A DNA stretch of 64,000 nucleotides, taken from Barrientosiimonas humi (lineage in GTDB: Bacteria; Actinomycetota; Actinomycetes; Actinomycetales; Dermatophilaceae). Of this stretch, positions 17,059 to 25,012 are shown piece by piece. Both the position numbers and the translations under genes were made by a program. Each line of letters opens with the position of its first letter. Positions within the stretch are counted from its first letter, which is position 1. The DNA is taken from contig NZ_VFOK01000001.1 in the NCBI RefSeq assembly GCF_006716095.1, forward strand, positions 1,147,375 through 1,211,374, given 5' to 3'. A model generated the notes under the pieces. That model worked only from the letters and a program-made list of their open reading frames with translations, ran no database searches and had not been told where the DNA came from.

Positions 17059-18324
17059 GTGCGCGAACGCCGGTCAGAACCCCAGCTCAGCTCTCCCATC
17101 GCCGACCCCGCGGACCCCGCCGGCCAGCAGGACCAGAAGGCGGTGCCCGGTGCGGTGGACCCCTCGTCGGTGACGCCCGACGAGCAGGTGCTCGAGCCCG
17201 AGACCGATCCGCAGGCCGGCCCCGAGGAGGAGGAGCTGCCGCCGTACGACGCGGTGCTGGTGCTGTCCTTCGGCGGGCCCGAGGCCCCCGAGGAGGTCCT
17301 GCCCTTCCTGCGCCGCGTCACCGCCGGCCGCGACATCCCCGACGAGCGGCTCGAGGAGGTCGGCGAGCACTACTACCTGTTCGGCGGCCGCAGCCCGATC
17401 AACGAGCAGACCCGCGCGCTGCGCAAGGCGCTGCACGACGAGCTGCGCCGCCGCGGCATCGCCACCCCCGTGCTCATCGGCAACCGCAACAGCGACCCGT
17501 TCCTCGTCGACGCGCTGCGCGAGGCGCACGACCAGGGCTTCCGCAAGGTGCTCGTCGTCACGACCAGCGCCTACTCCTCCTACAGCTCCTGCCGGCAGTA
17601 CCGCGAGAACCTCGCGGAGGCGCTGGACGAGCTGCGCGAGGAGGGCCGCGAGCTCGAGGTCGCGAAGGTCCGTCAGTACGCCACCCACCCCAGCTTCGCG
17701 CGCACCAACATCCGCCTGGTGACCGAGGGCGTACGCCAGATCGGGCAGGACGACGACGCCAAGCTGCGCGTGGTGTTCGTGACCCACTCGATCCCGGTCG
17801 CGATGGACGACACCTCCGGCCCGGGCGACGGCGAGGGCAACCTCTACTGGCACCAGCACGACGAGCTGGCGCACGTGATCCTCGACGAGGTCGGCATCAC
17901 CCTGGACCGGTCGATCGAGGGTGCGCTGGTCTACTGCTCGCGCAGCGGCCCGCCGAGCCAGCCGTGGCTGGAGCCCGACGTCAACGACCACCTGCGCCAG
18001 CTGCGCGAGCAGGGCATCACCGACGTCGTGGTCGCCCCGATCGGCTTCGTCAGCGACCACATGGAGGTCAAGTACGACCTCGACACCGAGGCCGCGCAGA
18101 CCGCCGAGGAGATCGGCCTGAACATGCTGCGCGTGCCGACCGTGGGCGTCGACCCCGAGTTCGTGAGCGGGCTGGTCGACCTGCTGCAGGAGCGCGCCGC
18201 CGAGGAGCGCGGCGAGCAGGTGGTGCTGCAGGCGTGGCCGGGCGAGGCGATGCCCTCGATCTGTGCGCCGGGCTGCTGCCCCAACCTGCGCACGGCGCTG
18301 CCGGCCGCGTGCGGTCGCGACTGA
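17059..18324 (+). CDS. cpfC: Coproporphyrin III ferrochelatase
   Basis: A 421-residue ferrochelatase inserting Fe2+ into coproporphyrin III, the step before HemQ in actinobacteria. The core starts at about residue 62 (PPYDAVLVLSFGGPEAPEEVLPFL). An N-terminal extension of ~60 acidic residues is unusual and probably disordered. GNRNSDPFL and the metal/porphyrin-facing VTHSIP are present. VAPIGFVSDHMEVKYDLD carries further conserved residues. Cys178 (SSCRQY) with Cys402, Cys406 and Cys407 in CAPGCCPN match the [2Fe-2S] ligand pattern of actinobacterial enzymes. GTG 17059. Its stop overlaps the next start (TGATG). The remaining heme genes are about 35 kb away. Confidence 0.94.
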   Translation: MRERRSEPQLSSPIADPADPAGQQDQKAVPGAVDPSSVTPDEQVLEPETDPQAGPEEEELPPYDAVLVLSFGGPEAPEEVLPFLRRVTAGRDIPDERLEEVGEHYYLFGGRSPINEQTRALRKALHDELRRRGIATPVLIGNRNSDPFLVDALREAHDQGFRKVLVVTTSAYSSYSSCRQYRENLAEALDELREEGRELEVAKVRQYATHPSFARTNIRLVTEGVRQIGQDDDAKLRVVFVTHSIPVAMDDTSGPGDGEGNLYWHQHDELAHVILDEVGITLDRSIEGALVYCSRSGPPSQPWLEPDVNDHLRQLREQGITDVVVAPIGFVSDHMEVKYDLDTEAAQTAEEIGLNMLRVPTVGVDPEFVSGLVDLLQERAAEERGEQVVLQAWPGEAMPSICAPGCCPNLRTALPAACGRD

Positions 18325-19154
18325 TGGGGCCGCAGCTGTCGACCGCGGCGCTCGCGACCCTCGAGCGCCTGGCGCGCGACCTCGCGGTCGAGGCCGGGCG
18401 CCTGGTGATCGAGCGCCCGCACGGTCTCGGCGTCGCGGCGACCAAGTCGAGCGAGACCGACGTCGTCACCGTCATGGACCAGCGCAGCGAGCAGCTGCTG
18501 CGCGACCGCCTCGCCGCCGAGCGCCCCGACGACGCGATCCTCGGCGAGGAGGGCGACAGCGTGCCCGGCACCAGCGGGATCACCTGGGTGCTGGACCCGA
18601 TCGACGGCACCGTCAACTACCTGTACGACATCCCGCAGTACGCCGTCTCCGTCGCCGCCTGCGTCGGCGACCCCACGACGCCGGGCGCCTGGGAGACGGT
18701 CGCCGGCGCGGTCTACCACCCCTCGCTCGGCGAGCTGTTCCACGCCCACCGGGGCAGCGGGGCGTTCCTGCGCACCGACGCCGGCGACGTCGAGGCGCTC
18801 TCGGTGAGCGGCGAGACCGCGCTCGGCCGCTCGCTGGTGGGCACCGGGTTCGGCTACGCCGCGGACGTACGCCGTCGGCAGGGTGAGATCGTCGCGCGCG
18901 TGCTGCCGCAGGTGCGCGACATCCGGCGCGCGGGCAGCGCCGCGATCGACCTGTGCTGGGTGGCGGCCGGCCGGCTGGACGCTTACTACGAGTCCGGGCT
19001 CAACCCGTGGGACCTCGCCGCCGGTGCGCTGGTGCTCACCGAGGCCGGGGGAGCGCTGCGCGGACCCGGCGGCGAACCGGCCCAGACGCGGCTCACCGTG
19101 GCCGGCCCGCAGGCGCTCGTCGACCAGCTCGCCCCGCTCGTCGACACCCCCTGA
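18324..19154 (+). CDS. Inositol monophosphatase family protein
   Basis: A 276-residue Mg2+-dependent phosphatase of the inositol-monophosphatase/SuhB fold. Metal-binding motifs are ILGEEGDS (Glu near 73), the WVLDPIDGTVNYLYDIP signature near 90, and the C-terminal ESGLNPWDLAAGALVLTEAGG. It could act on inositol-1-phosphate for phosphatidylinositol/mycothiol synthesis, or on another sugar phosphate. ATG 18324 shares one base with the ferrochelatase stop, so the two are coupled. An imperfect GC hairpin follows the stop. Confidence 0.9.
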   Translation: MGPQLSTAALATLERLARDLAVEAGRLVIERPHGLGVAATKSSETDVVTVMDQRSEQLLRDRLAAERPDDAILGEEGDSVPGTSGITWVLDPIDGTVNYLYDIPQYAVSVAACVGDPTTPGAWETVAGAVYHPSLGELFHAHRGSGAFLRTDAGDVEALSVSGETALGRSLVGTGFGYAADVRRRQGEIVARVLPQVRDIRRAGSAAIDLCWVAAGRLDAYYESGLNPWDLAAGALVLTEAGGALRGPGGEPAQTRLTVAGPQALVDQLAPLVDTP

Positions 19155-19161
19155 CCCACCC

Positions 19162-19189
19162 CCCGAGGCGGTCGCGAGACGCCCTCGGG
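19162..19189 (+). terminator. Hairpin after the inositol monophosphatase gene
   Basis: CCCGAGG and CCTCGGG form a 7-bp stem, extended by a CG pair across a one-base bulge, starting 7 bases after the stop codon. There is no U-tract. It probably marks the 3' end of the ferrochelatase-phosphatase transcript; the remaining ~250 bp to DUF4193 would hold that gene's promoter. Confidence 0.45.
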
Positions 19190-19438
19190 CGGCCCTCGGA
19201 GGGGGGCGACCGGCGCACCGTCCACCCCTTCGGACCGTGTGTCCCGCGTCACGGAATGCCCGGCACCTGTCCGACGTTCGGGAAGGCACCGGGCGGATAT
19301 CACCCCGGGTGTCGCGGTGGCGAGCGGGATGAGGCACAATCCCCGCCGAACCTGGCACGCGGTCGTGGTCTTCGACGCATGGCGCACGGAACCACCACGC
19401 AGCCCGGCACTGGGCATCTGCATCTGTGAGGAGTGAGC

Positions 19439-19738
19439 ATGGCGACCGACTACGACGCACCGCGCAAGACCGACGACGACCTCAACGAGGACTCCATCGA
19501 GGAGCTGAAGTCCCGGCGCGTCGACAAGACCGCCAGCAGCGTCGACGTCGACGAGACCGAGCAGGCCGAGGGCTTCGAGCTGCCGGGCGCCGACCTGTCG
19601 GGCGAGGAGCTGTCGGTGCGGGTGCTGCCGCGCCAGGCCGACGAGTTCACCTGCTCGCGCTGCTTCCTGGTGCACCACCGCAGCCAGCTGGCCGGCGAAG
19701 AGGGCGGCCTCCCCGTCTGCACCGAGTGCGCCGCCTGA
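19439..19738 (+). CDS. DUF4193 zinc-ribbon protein
   Basis: A 99-residue actinobacterial protein of unknown function. The N-terminus MATDYDAPRKTDDDLNEDSIEELK is highly characteristic, and the middle is acidic. The C-terminus holds a zinc ribbon made of CSRC and CTEC separated by about 22 residues (TCSRCFLVHHRSQLA...VCTECAA). ATG 19439 lies 5 bases after GAGGAG; GTG 19433 in frame would bury that site and is rejected. The upstream 284-bp gap contains a terminator-like hairpin and presumably the promoter. dUTPase begins 4 bp after its stop. Confidence 0.87.
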   Translation: MATDYDAPRKTDDDLNEDSIEELKSRRVDKTASSVDVDETEQAEGFELPGADLSGEELSVRVLPRQADEFTCSRCFLVHHRSQLAGEEGGLPVCTECAA

Positions 19739-19741
19739 CCG

Positions 19742-20257
19742 GTGAGCACACCCCAGGGCGCTGACCCCGCCTGCACCGTGCCGGTGCAGCGGCTCGACCC
19801 TGGTCTGCCACTGCCGACCTACGCCCACCCGGGCGACGCAGGCCTCGACCTGCACGCACGGGTGGGCGTCGTGCTGCAGCCGGGGCACCGCGCGCTGGTC
19901 CCGACCGGCATCGCGCTCGCGCTGCCCGAGGGGTTCGCGGCGTTCGTGCACCCGCGCTCGGGGCTCGCGGCCCGGCACGGCGTCACGACCCTCAACAGCC
20001 CGGGCACGGTCGACGCCGGGTACCGCGGCGAGATCCAGGTCAACCTGGTCAACCTCGACCCGCGCGAGACGTTCACCGTCGAGCGCGGCGACCGCATCGC
20101 CCAGCTGGTCGTGCAGCGCGTCGAGCAGGTGCGGCTGGTCGAGGCCGATTCGCTGCCGGACAGCGTTCGGGGCCAGACTGGGCACGGAGCCAGTGGTGGC
20201 TTCGGCAGCGCCGTGACGGACCCGTCACGGACGACGACGACAGCAGCAGGGGACTGA
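19742..20257 (+). CDS. dut: dUTP diphosphatase (dUTPase)
   Basis: A 171-residue trimeric dUTPase hydrolysing dUTP to dUMP and PPi, which keeps uracil out of DNA and feeds thymidylate synthesis. All five motifs are present: HPGDAGLDL (1), PRSGLA (2), [11 protein letters not shown] (3), RGDRIAQLV (4) and [10 protein letters not shown] (5, the flexible active-site lid). The last ~13 residues after motif 5 are a polar tail. GTG 19742 is 4 bp after the DUF4193 stop. The DUF3710 gene starts 5 bp downstream. The run DUF4193-dut-DUF3710-OB fold is a tight unit. Confidence 0.95.
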   Translation: MSTPQGADPACTVPVQRLDPGLPLPTYAHPGDAGLDLHARVGVVLQPGHRALVPTGIALALPEGFAAFVHPRSGLAARHGVTTLNSPGTVDAGYRGEIQVNLVNLDPRETFTVERGDRIAQLVVQRVEQVRLVEADSLPDSVRGQTGHGASGGFGSAVTDPSRTTTTAAGD

Positions 20258-20261
20258 GCCC

Positions 20262-21131
20262 GTGGGCATCTTCCGGCGCAACAAGCGTGACGACGACCGG
20301 GTCGAGGTCGACGACGCCGTCGAGAGCGACGAGACCGACACCGAGGTCGACGACGTCGACGGGGCCGGCAGCAGCGACGACACCGGCACCGAGCGCGCGG
20401 CCGACCCGACCGACGAGCGTGCCGCCGACGGTGACGCGGCCGACGCCGGCGAGGACGACGTACGTCAGCGGTTGCCTCGTCCGCACGACCTGGACCGGTC
20501 CGAGGGCCCGTTCGACCGGGCCGAGATCGACGACCTCGGCGAGCGGCTCGACCTGGGCGCGCTGGTGCTCAGCCCGTTCGCCGGCAGCGAGCTGCGGCTC
20601 GACGTCGACGAGGCCGGGCAGACCATCACCGGCGTGACCGTGGTGTCGGGCGAGTCGGCGGTGCAGGTGCAGGCGTTCGCGGCGCCGAAGTCCAGCGGTG
20701 TCTGGGACGACATCCGCGACGAGATCGCCGACAACCTGATCGCGAACGGCGGCACCGCCGAGGAGAAGCTCGGCACGCTCGGCATCGAGCTGCACGCGCG
20801 GATGCCCGCGCGCGGCAACGACGGCCGCACCACCTATTCGCCCGTCCGGTTCGTCGGCGTCGACGGACCGCGCTGGTTCCTGCGCGGCGTGCTGTCGGGC
20901 CGGGCCGCGGTCGAGGACAGCGCGGCCGAGCCGCTGATGACCTTCCTGCGGCAGGCGATCGTCGTGCGCGGCAGCGAGGCGCGGGCGCCGCGCGAGCTGC
21001 TGGAGCTGACCATCCCGCAGGAGCTGCTGCAGCAGGCCGAGGCCAACGCGCAGCCGGTCGACGACAAGCCCGGGTCGGTCGATGACCTCAAGCCGTTCGA
21101 GCGCGGGCCCGAGATCACCGAGGTGCGTTGA
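20262..21131 (+). CDS. DUF3710 family protein
   Basis: A 289-residue actinobacterial protein of unknown function. MGIFRRNKRDD opens a basic start followed by an acidic disordered stretch to about residue 70. The conserved domain follows (GPFDRAEIDDLGERLDLGALVLSPFAGSELRLD near 80; VQVQAFAAPKSSGVWDDIRDEIA near 132; GPRWFLRGVLSGRAA near 205; FLRQAIVVRG near 228). No catalytic motif is recognised. GTG 20262 is chosen with AGGGGAC upstream. It is co-transcribed with dut and overlaps or abuts the OB-fold gene. Confidence 0.85.
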   Translation: MGIFRRNKRDDDRVEVDDAVESDETDTEVDDVDGAGSSDDTGTERAADPTDERAADGDAADAGEDDVRQRLPRPHDLDRSEGPFDRAEIDDLGERLDLGALVLSPFAGSELRLDVDEAGQTITGVTVVSGESAVQVQAFAAPKSSGVWDDIRDEIADNLIANGGTAEEKLGTLGIELHARMPARGNDGRTTYSPVRFVGVDGPRWFLRGVLSGRAAVEDSAAEPLMTFLRQAIVVRGSEARAPRELLELTIPQELLQQAEANAQPVDDKPGSVDDLKPFERGPEITEVR

Positions 21132-21133
21132 CG

Positions 21134-21526
21134 ATGCCCACCCGGCACGAGGCAGGCTGGCGCAAGGTGCTCGGCCGGCTCACCCGGCCCGACGAGCAGC
21201 TGGAGGCCGAGGAGAAGCGCGAGACCAGCGCCCAGCTCGGCGGCACCCCGATCTGCGACGTGCACGACCGCGAGCTCGCCCAGGTCTGCGGCGAGGTGCG
21301 CGCGGTCAGCGTGCGCCCGCGCAGCGACCAGGTGCCCGCGCTGGTGGTCGACCTCGACGACGGCAGCCAGGCGATGCGCCTGGTGTGGCTCGGGCGCCGG
21401 CACATCGCCGGCATCGAGCCGGGGCGCTACCTCAAGGCCAGCGGCCGGGTGTGCGTCAAGGGCGGGGTGCCGACGATCTTCAACCCCACCTACGAGCTGA
21501 AGACCGGCGGCCGGCCGCCGCAGTGA
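21134..21526 (+). CDS. OB-fold nucleic-acid-binding domain protein
   Basis: A 130-residue protein (132 if a TTG at 21128 is used) with a basic helical N-terminus (RHEAGWRKVLGRLTRPDEQLEAEE). One OB-fold barrel follows (GEVRAVSVRPRSDQVPALVVDLDDGSQAMRLVWLGRRHIAGIEPGRYLKASGRVC). The domain is of the tRNA/helicase-type anticodon-binding OB class and may bind single-stranded nucleic acid. It always seems to travel with DUF3710. In many actinobacteria a DUF3159 membrane protein follows; here the strand switches to the TrkA genes instead. Confidence 0.8.
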   Translation: MPTRHEAGWRKVLGRLTRPDEQLEAEEKRETSAQLGGTPICDVHDRELAQVCGEVRAVSVRPRSDQVPALVVDLDDGSQAMRLVWLGRRHIAGIEPGRYLKASGRVCVKGGVPTIFNPTYELKTGGRPPQ

Positions 21527-21573
21527 GGCTCACCGCAGTGCGGCTCACCGCCGTGGCGCTGAGCGCGTGAGGC

Positions 21574-22269
21574 TCACACGTCCTCGCGGCTGACCGTGCG
21601 GATCTCCTCCGGGCGCCGCCCGGTGAGCATCGACGCCAGGTCGATCTCGGCCTCCGGCGTGGTGATGAACAGCAGCTCGTCCAGCGCCTCGATCGAGTCG
21701 TCCGCGGCGGGCGCGATGGGCTTCTCGTCGCGGATGATGCAGGTGAGCACCACCTCCGCGGGCAGGCTCAGGTCCGCGACCCGGCGACCGACGTACGGGC
21801 TGTCGGCCGGCAGGGTGATCTCGGTCATCGTGGCCCGGCCCTGCTGGAACTCGAACAGCCGCACCAGGTCGCCGACGCTGACCGCCTCCTCGACCAGGGC
21901 GGTCATCAGGCGCGGGGTCGAGACGGCCACGTCGACGCCCCAGCCCTCGTCGAACATCCACTCGTTGCGCGGGTTGTTGACCCGGGCGACCGTGCGCGGC
22001 ACCCCGAACTCGGTCTTGGCCAGCAGCGACACGACGAGGTTGACCTTGTCGTCACCGGTCGCGCAGACGACCACGTCGCTGTGCTGCACCGACGCCTCCT
22101 GCAGCGTGGTGATCTCGCAGGCGTCGGCGAGCAGCCACGACGCGTTCGGCACCGAGCCGGTGCGCGCGTCGGCGTCGTTGTCGATGAGCAGCACCTGGTG
22201 CTCGTTGTAGAGCAGCTCCCGGGCGATCGAGCGGCCCACGCTGCCCGCGCCCACCACGACGACGCGCAT
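21574..22269 (-). CDS. TrkA-family (RCK) potassium transport regulator, second copy
   Basis: A 231-residue cytosolic protein with an N-terminal RCK/TrkA-N Rossmann domain (VVVVGAGSVGRSIARELL, 3-20; acidic LLIDND at strand 2) and a C-terminal TrkA-C domain (ADSPYVGRRVADLSLP...TCIIRDEKPIAPAADDSIEALDELLFIT). It binds nucleotide (NAD(H) or ATP/ADP) and regulates a K+ transporter. It corresponds to CeoC of mycobacteria. Its ATG shares one base with the upstream TrkA stop, so the pair is coupled. No TrkH/TrkG membrane subunit is adjacent; the nearest transporter is the divergent KimA-like permease. Confidence 0.89.
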   Translation of the reverse strand: MRVVVVGAGSVGRSIARELLYNEHQVLLIDNDADARTGSVPNASWLLADACEITTLQEASVQHSDVVVCATGDDKVNLVVSLLAKTEFGVPRTVARVNNPRNEWMFDEGWGVDVAVSTPRLMTALVEEAVSVGDLVRLFEFQQGRATMTEITLPADSPYVGRRVADLSLPAEVVLTCIIRDEKPIAPAADDSIEALDELLFITTPEAEIDLASMLTGRRPEEIRTVSREDV

Positions 22270-22934
22270 CAGTCGTCCTCGCGCGGGGGAGCGGCGAACA
22301 GCTGCTCCACCGACGGCAGTCGGTCGGCGGTGGTGATGACGTGCACGAGGTCTCCCTCCTGGTGGACCATGTCGGGCGTCGGGAGCATCCCGGCGCCGAG
22401 CCGGGTGACGTAGGCGACGGTGACGTCGCCCGCGGCGGCGACCTGGGCGTACGGCGTGCCGACCCAGGCAGTGTCGAGCGGCACCTCGGCCACGACGACG
22501 TTGCCGCTGGGGTCGGTGTGCACCGAGACCGCGCCCTGGGGGAGCAGCCGGCGCAGCACCTGGTCGGCGGTCCAGCGCACGGTCGCCACGGTGGGGATGC
22601 CGAGCCGCTGGTAGATCTCGGCGCGGCCGGGGTCGTAGATGCGGGCGACGACGTGCTGCACGCCGAACGTCTCGCGCGCGACCCGGGCCGAGAGGATGTT
22701 GGAGTTGTCGCCGCTGCTGACGGCGGCGAAGGCGTACGCCTCCTGCACCCCGGCCTCGACGAGGGTGGCCCGGTCGAAGCCGACGCCCTGCACCCGGCGC
22801 CCCTCGAAGCGGGTGCCGAGGCGGCGGAAGGCAGCGGGGTCACGGTCGATCACGGCGACCGTGTGCCCCTGGTCCTCGAGGTTCATCGCCAGGGTGGAGC
22901 CGACGCGGCCGCAGCCCATGATCACGACATGCAC
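22269..22934 (-). CDS. TrkA-family (RCK) potassium transport regulator, first copy
   Basis: A 221-residue RCK protein: TrkA-N with GCGRVGSTLAMNLEDQGHTVAVIDRD (glycine loop 7-12, strand-2 Asp) and TrkA-C around PLDTAWVGTPYAQVAAAGDVTVAYVTRLG. It corresponds to CeoB of mycobacteria. The two proteins probably form a hetero-oligomeric gating ring. It is transcribed ahead of the second copy with TGATG coupling. It is divergent from the permease gene at 23003/23009, leaving about 70 bp, enough for back-to-back promoters but not for a c-di-AMP riboswitch. Confidence 0.89.
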   Translation of the reverse strand: MHVVIMGCGRVGSTLAMNLEDQGHTVAVIDRDPAAFRRLGTRFEGRRVQGVGFDRATLVEAGVQEAYAFAAVSSGDNSNILSARVARETFGVQHVVARIYDPGRAEIYQRLGIPTVATVRWTADQVLRRLLPQGAVSVHTDPSGNVVVAEVPLDTAWVGTPYAQVAAAGDVTVAYVTRLGAGMLPTPDMVHQEGDLVHVITTADRLPSVEQLFAAPPREDD

Positions 22935-23008
22935 GGCGGCGACGCTACTCCGTCCGAGACGGGATAGGTGCTCGGCCCCGGCCGGACCTACACTCCTCGT
23001 TCGTGCCC

Positions 23009-25012
23009 ATGACCGGTCGAATCCTCAAACGGCTGCTGGTCGGCCGGGCGATGCGCAGCGACAAGATGGGCGAGACCCTGCTGCCCAAGCGCATCGCGCT
23101 GCCGGTGTTCGCCAGTGACGCGCTGTCGTCGATGGCGTACGCGCCCGACGAGATCTTCCTGACGCTGTCCCTCGCGGGCGGCGCGTTCGCGGCCACCCAC
23201 TCCTGGCAGATCGCGCTGTGCGTGGTGATCGTGATGGCGGTCGTCATCGCCTCCTACCGGCAGAACGTGCACGCCTACCCCTCCGGCGGCGGCGACTACG
23301 AGGTCGCGACGGTGAACCTCGGTCCGCGCGCGGGCCTGGGTGTCGCGAGCGCGCTGCTGGTCGACTACGTGCTCACCGTGGCGGTGTCGATCTCCTCCGG
23401 CGCGCAGTACGCCGCGACCGCGGTGCCCGCGCTGCGCGGCCACGAGGTGCTCATCGCCGTCTCGGCGATCGTCCTGCTGGCCGCGATGAACCTGCGCGGC
23501 GTGCGCGAGTCGGGGACGCTGTTCGCGATCCCGACCTACCTGTTCCTGGTCACCATCATCGGGATGGCGCTGCTCGGCCTGATCAAGCTGTTCACCGGCA
23601 CGCTCGGCACGGCCGACAGCGCGCAGTACGACCTCGCGCCCGAGACGGGGTACGACCAGCTCGCCGGGTTCGCGATGTTCTTCCTGCTGCTGCGCGCGTT
23701 CAGCTCCGGCTGCGCCGCGCTCACCGGTGTCGAGGCGATCAGCAACGGGGTGCCGGCCTTCCGCAAGCCCAAGAGCCGCAACGCTGCGACCACGCTGCTG
23801 ATGATGGGCCTGATCTCCACCACGCTGCTCGTCGCGATCGTGGTGCTGACGATCCGCACCGGCATCAAGTTCGCCGAGGACCCCGGCGCCCAGCTCACGC
23901 TCGACGGCGCTCCGGTGGGGGAGGCGTACGTCCAGGACCCGGTGCTCGGCCAGCTGGCCGCGGTGGTGTTCGACGGGTTCGGCCTCGGCATCGTCCTGGT
24001 CGCGGTGGTGACCGGCGTGATCCTGGTGCTGGCCGCCAACACCGCGTTCAACGGCTTCCCGGTGCTGGCCTCGATCCTGGCCCAGGACAGCTGGCTGCCG
24101 CGTCAGCTGCGCAACCGCGGCGACCGGCTCGCCTTCTCCAACGGCATCCTGATCCTCGCCGCGGCCGCGGTGTTCCTCGTGATCCTCTACGACGCCGAGG
24201 TCACCAAGCTCATCCAGCTCTACATCGTCGGGGTGTTCGTCTCGTTCACGCTGAGCCAGATCGGCATGATCCGGCACTGGAACCGCGAGCTGGGCGCCGG
24301 CCCGGAGCCGGCCACCGCGACCCGGATGCGCCGCTCGCGCGCGATCAACGCGGTGGGTGCGGCCATGTCGGGCACCGTGCTGGTCGTCGTGCTCGCGACG
24401 AAGTTCCTGCACGGCGCCGGTTACGCCGTGGCGGCCATGGCCGTCCTCTACGTGATGATGCTCGCGATCCGCAAGCACTACCGCTCGGTCAGCGCGGAGC
24501 TCGCGATCGACGACGGCTCGCTGGAGGACCAGGTGCTGCCCTCGCGGGTGCACGCGGTGGTGCTGGTCTCCAAGATCCACAAGCCGACGATGCGCGCGCT
24601 GGCGTACGCCCGCGCCACCCGGCCCTCGACGCTCGAGGCGCTCGTGGTCGACGTCGACCACGAGGAGACCCAGGCGCTGGTCGGCGAGTGGGAGCGGCGC
24701 GACATCCCCGTCACGATCAAGGTGCTCGCGAGCCCCTACCGCGAGATCACCCGCCCGATCGTGGACTACGTGCGCTCGATCCGGCGCGACAGCCCGCGCG
24801 ACGTGGTCATGGTCTACATCCCGGAGTACGTCGTCGGCCACTGGTACGAACAGCTCCTGCACAACCAGTCGGCGCTGCGGCTCAAGGCCCGGCTGCTGTT
24901 CACCCCCGGCGTGATGGTCGCGAGCGTGCCCTGGCAGCTGCACTCGGCCGAGGGCGTCGACAAGCAGGAGACGCCGGCGCCGGGGGCCACCGGCGTGCGG
25001 CACGGGCAGTGA
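23009..25012 (+). CDS. APC-superfamily permease, KimA-like potassium importer
   Basis: A 667-residue (669 if GTG 23003) membrane protein with about 12 spans over residues ~25-470. The APC signature near TM1 is FASDALSSMAYAPDEI, with SGGGDYEVATVNLG and SSGCAALTGVEAISNGVPAF in TM6-7. The soluble C-terminal domain of ~180 residues (HAVVLVSKIHKPTMRALAYARATRPSTLEALVVDVDHEE...) is a UspA-like fold, as in Bacillus KimA (YdaO), a H+/K+ symporter inhibited by c-di-AMP. The substrate K+ is inferred from this architecture and from the divergent TrkA pair. An RNA methyltransferase start overlaps its stop (GTGA). Confidence 0.83.
   Translation: MTGRILKRLLVGRAMRSDKMGETLLPKRIALPVFASDALSSMAYAPDEIFLTLSLAGGAFAATHSWQIALCVVIVMAVVIASYRQNVHAYPSGGGDYEVATVNLGPRAGLGVASALLVDYVLTVAVSISSGAQYAATAVPALRGHEVLIAVSAIVLLAAMNLRGVRESGTLFAIPTYLFLVTIIGMALLGLIKLFTGTLGTADSAQYDLAPETGYDQLAGFAMFFLLLRAFSSGCAALTGVEAISNGVPAFRKPKSRNAATTLLMMGLISTTLLVAIVVLTIRTGIKFAEDPGAQLTLDGAPVGEAYVQDPVLGQLAAVVFDGFGLGIVLVAVVTGVILVLAANTAFNGFPVLASILAQDSWLPRQLRNRGDRLAFSNGILILAAAAVFLVILYDAEVTKLIQLYIVGVFVSFTLSQIGMIRHWNRELGAGPEPATATRMRRSRAINAVGAAMSGTVLVVVLATKFLHGAGYAVAAMAVLYVMMLAIRKHYRSVSAELAIDDGSLEDQVLPSRVHAVVLVSKIHKPTMRALAYARATRPSTLEALVVDVDHEETQALVGEWERRDIPVTIKVLASPYREITRPIVDYVRSIRRDSPRDVVMVYIPEYVVGHWYEQLLHNQSALRLKARLLFTPGVMVASVPWQLHSAEGVDKQETPAPGATGVRHGQ

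Noticed and set aside
22935-23008. c-di-AMP (ydaO) riboswitch ahead of the KimA-like gene
   Set aside because: Only ~70 bp separate the divergent starts, too short for that aptamer, and no matching motifs are visible.
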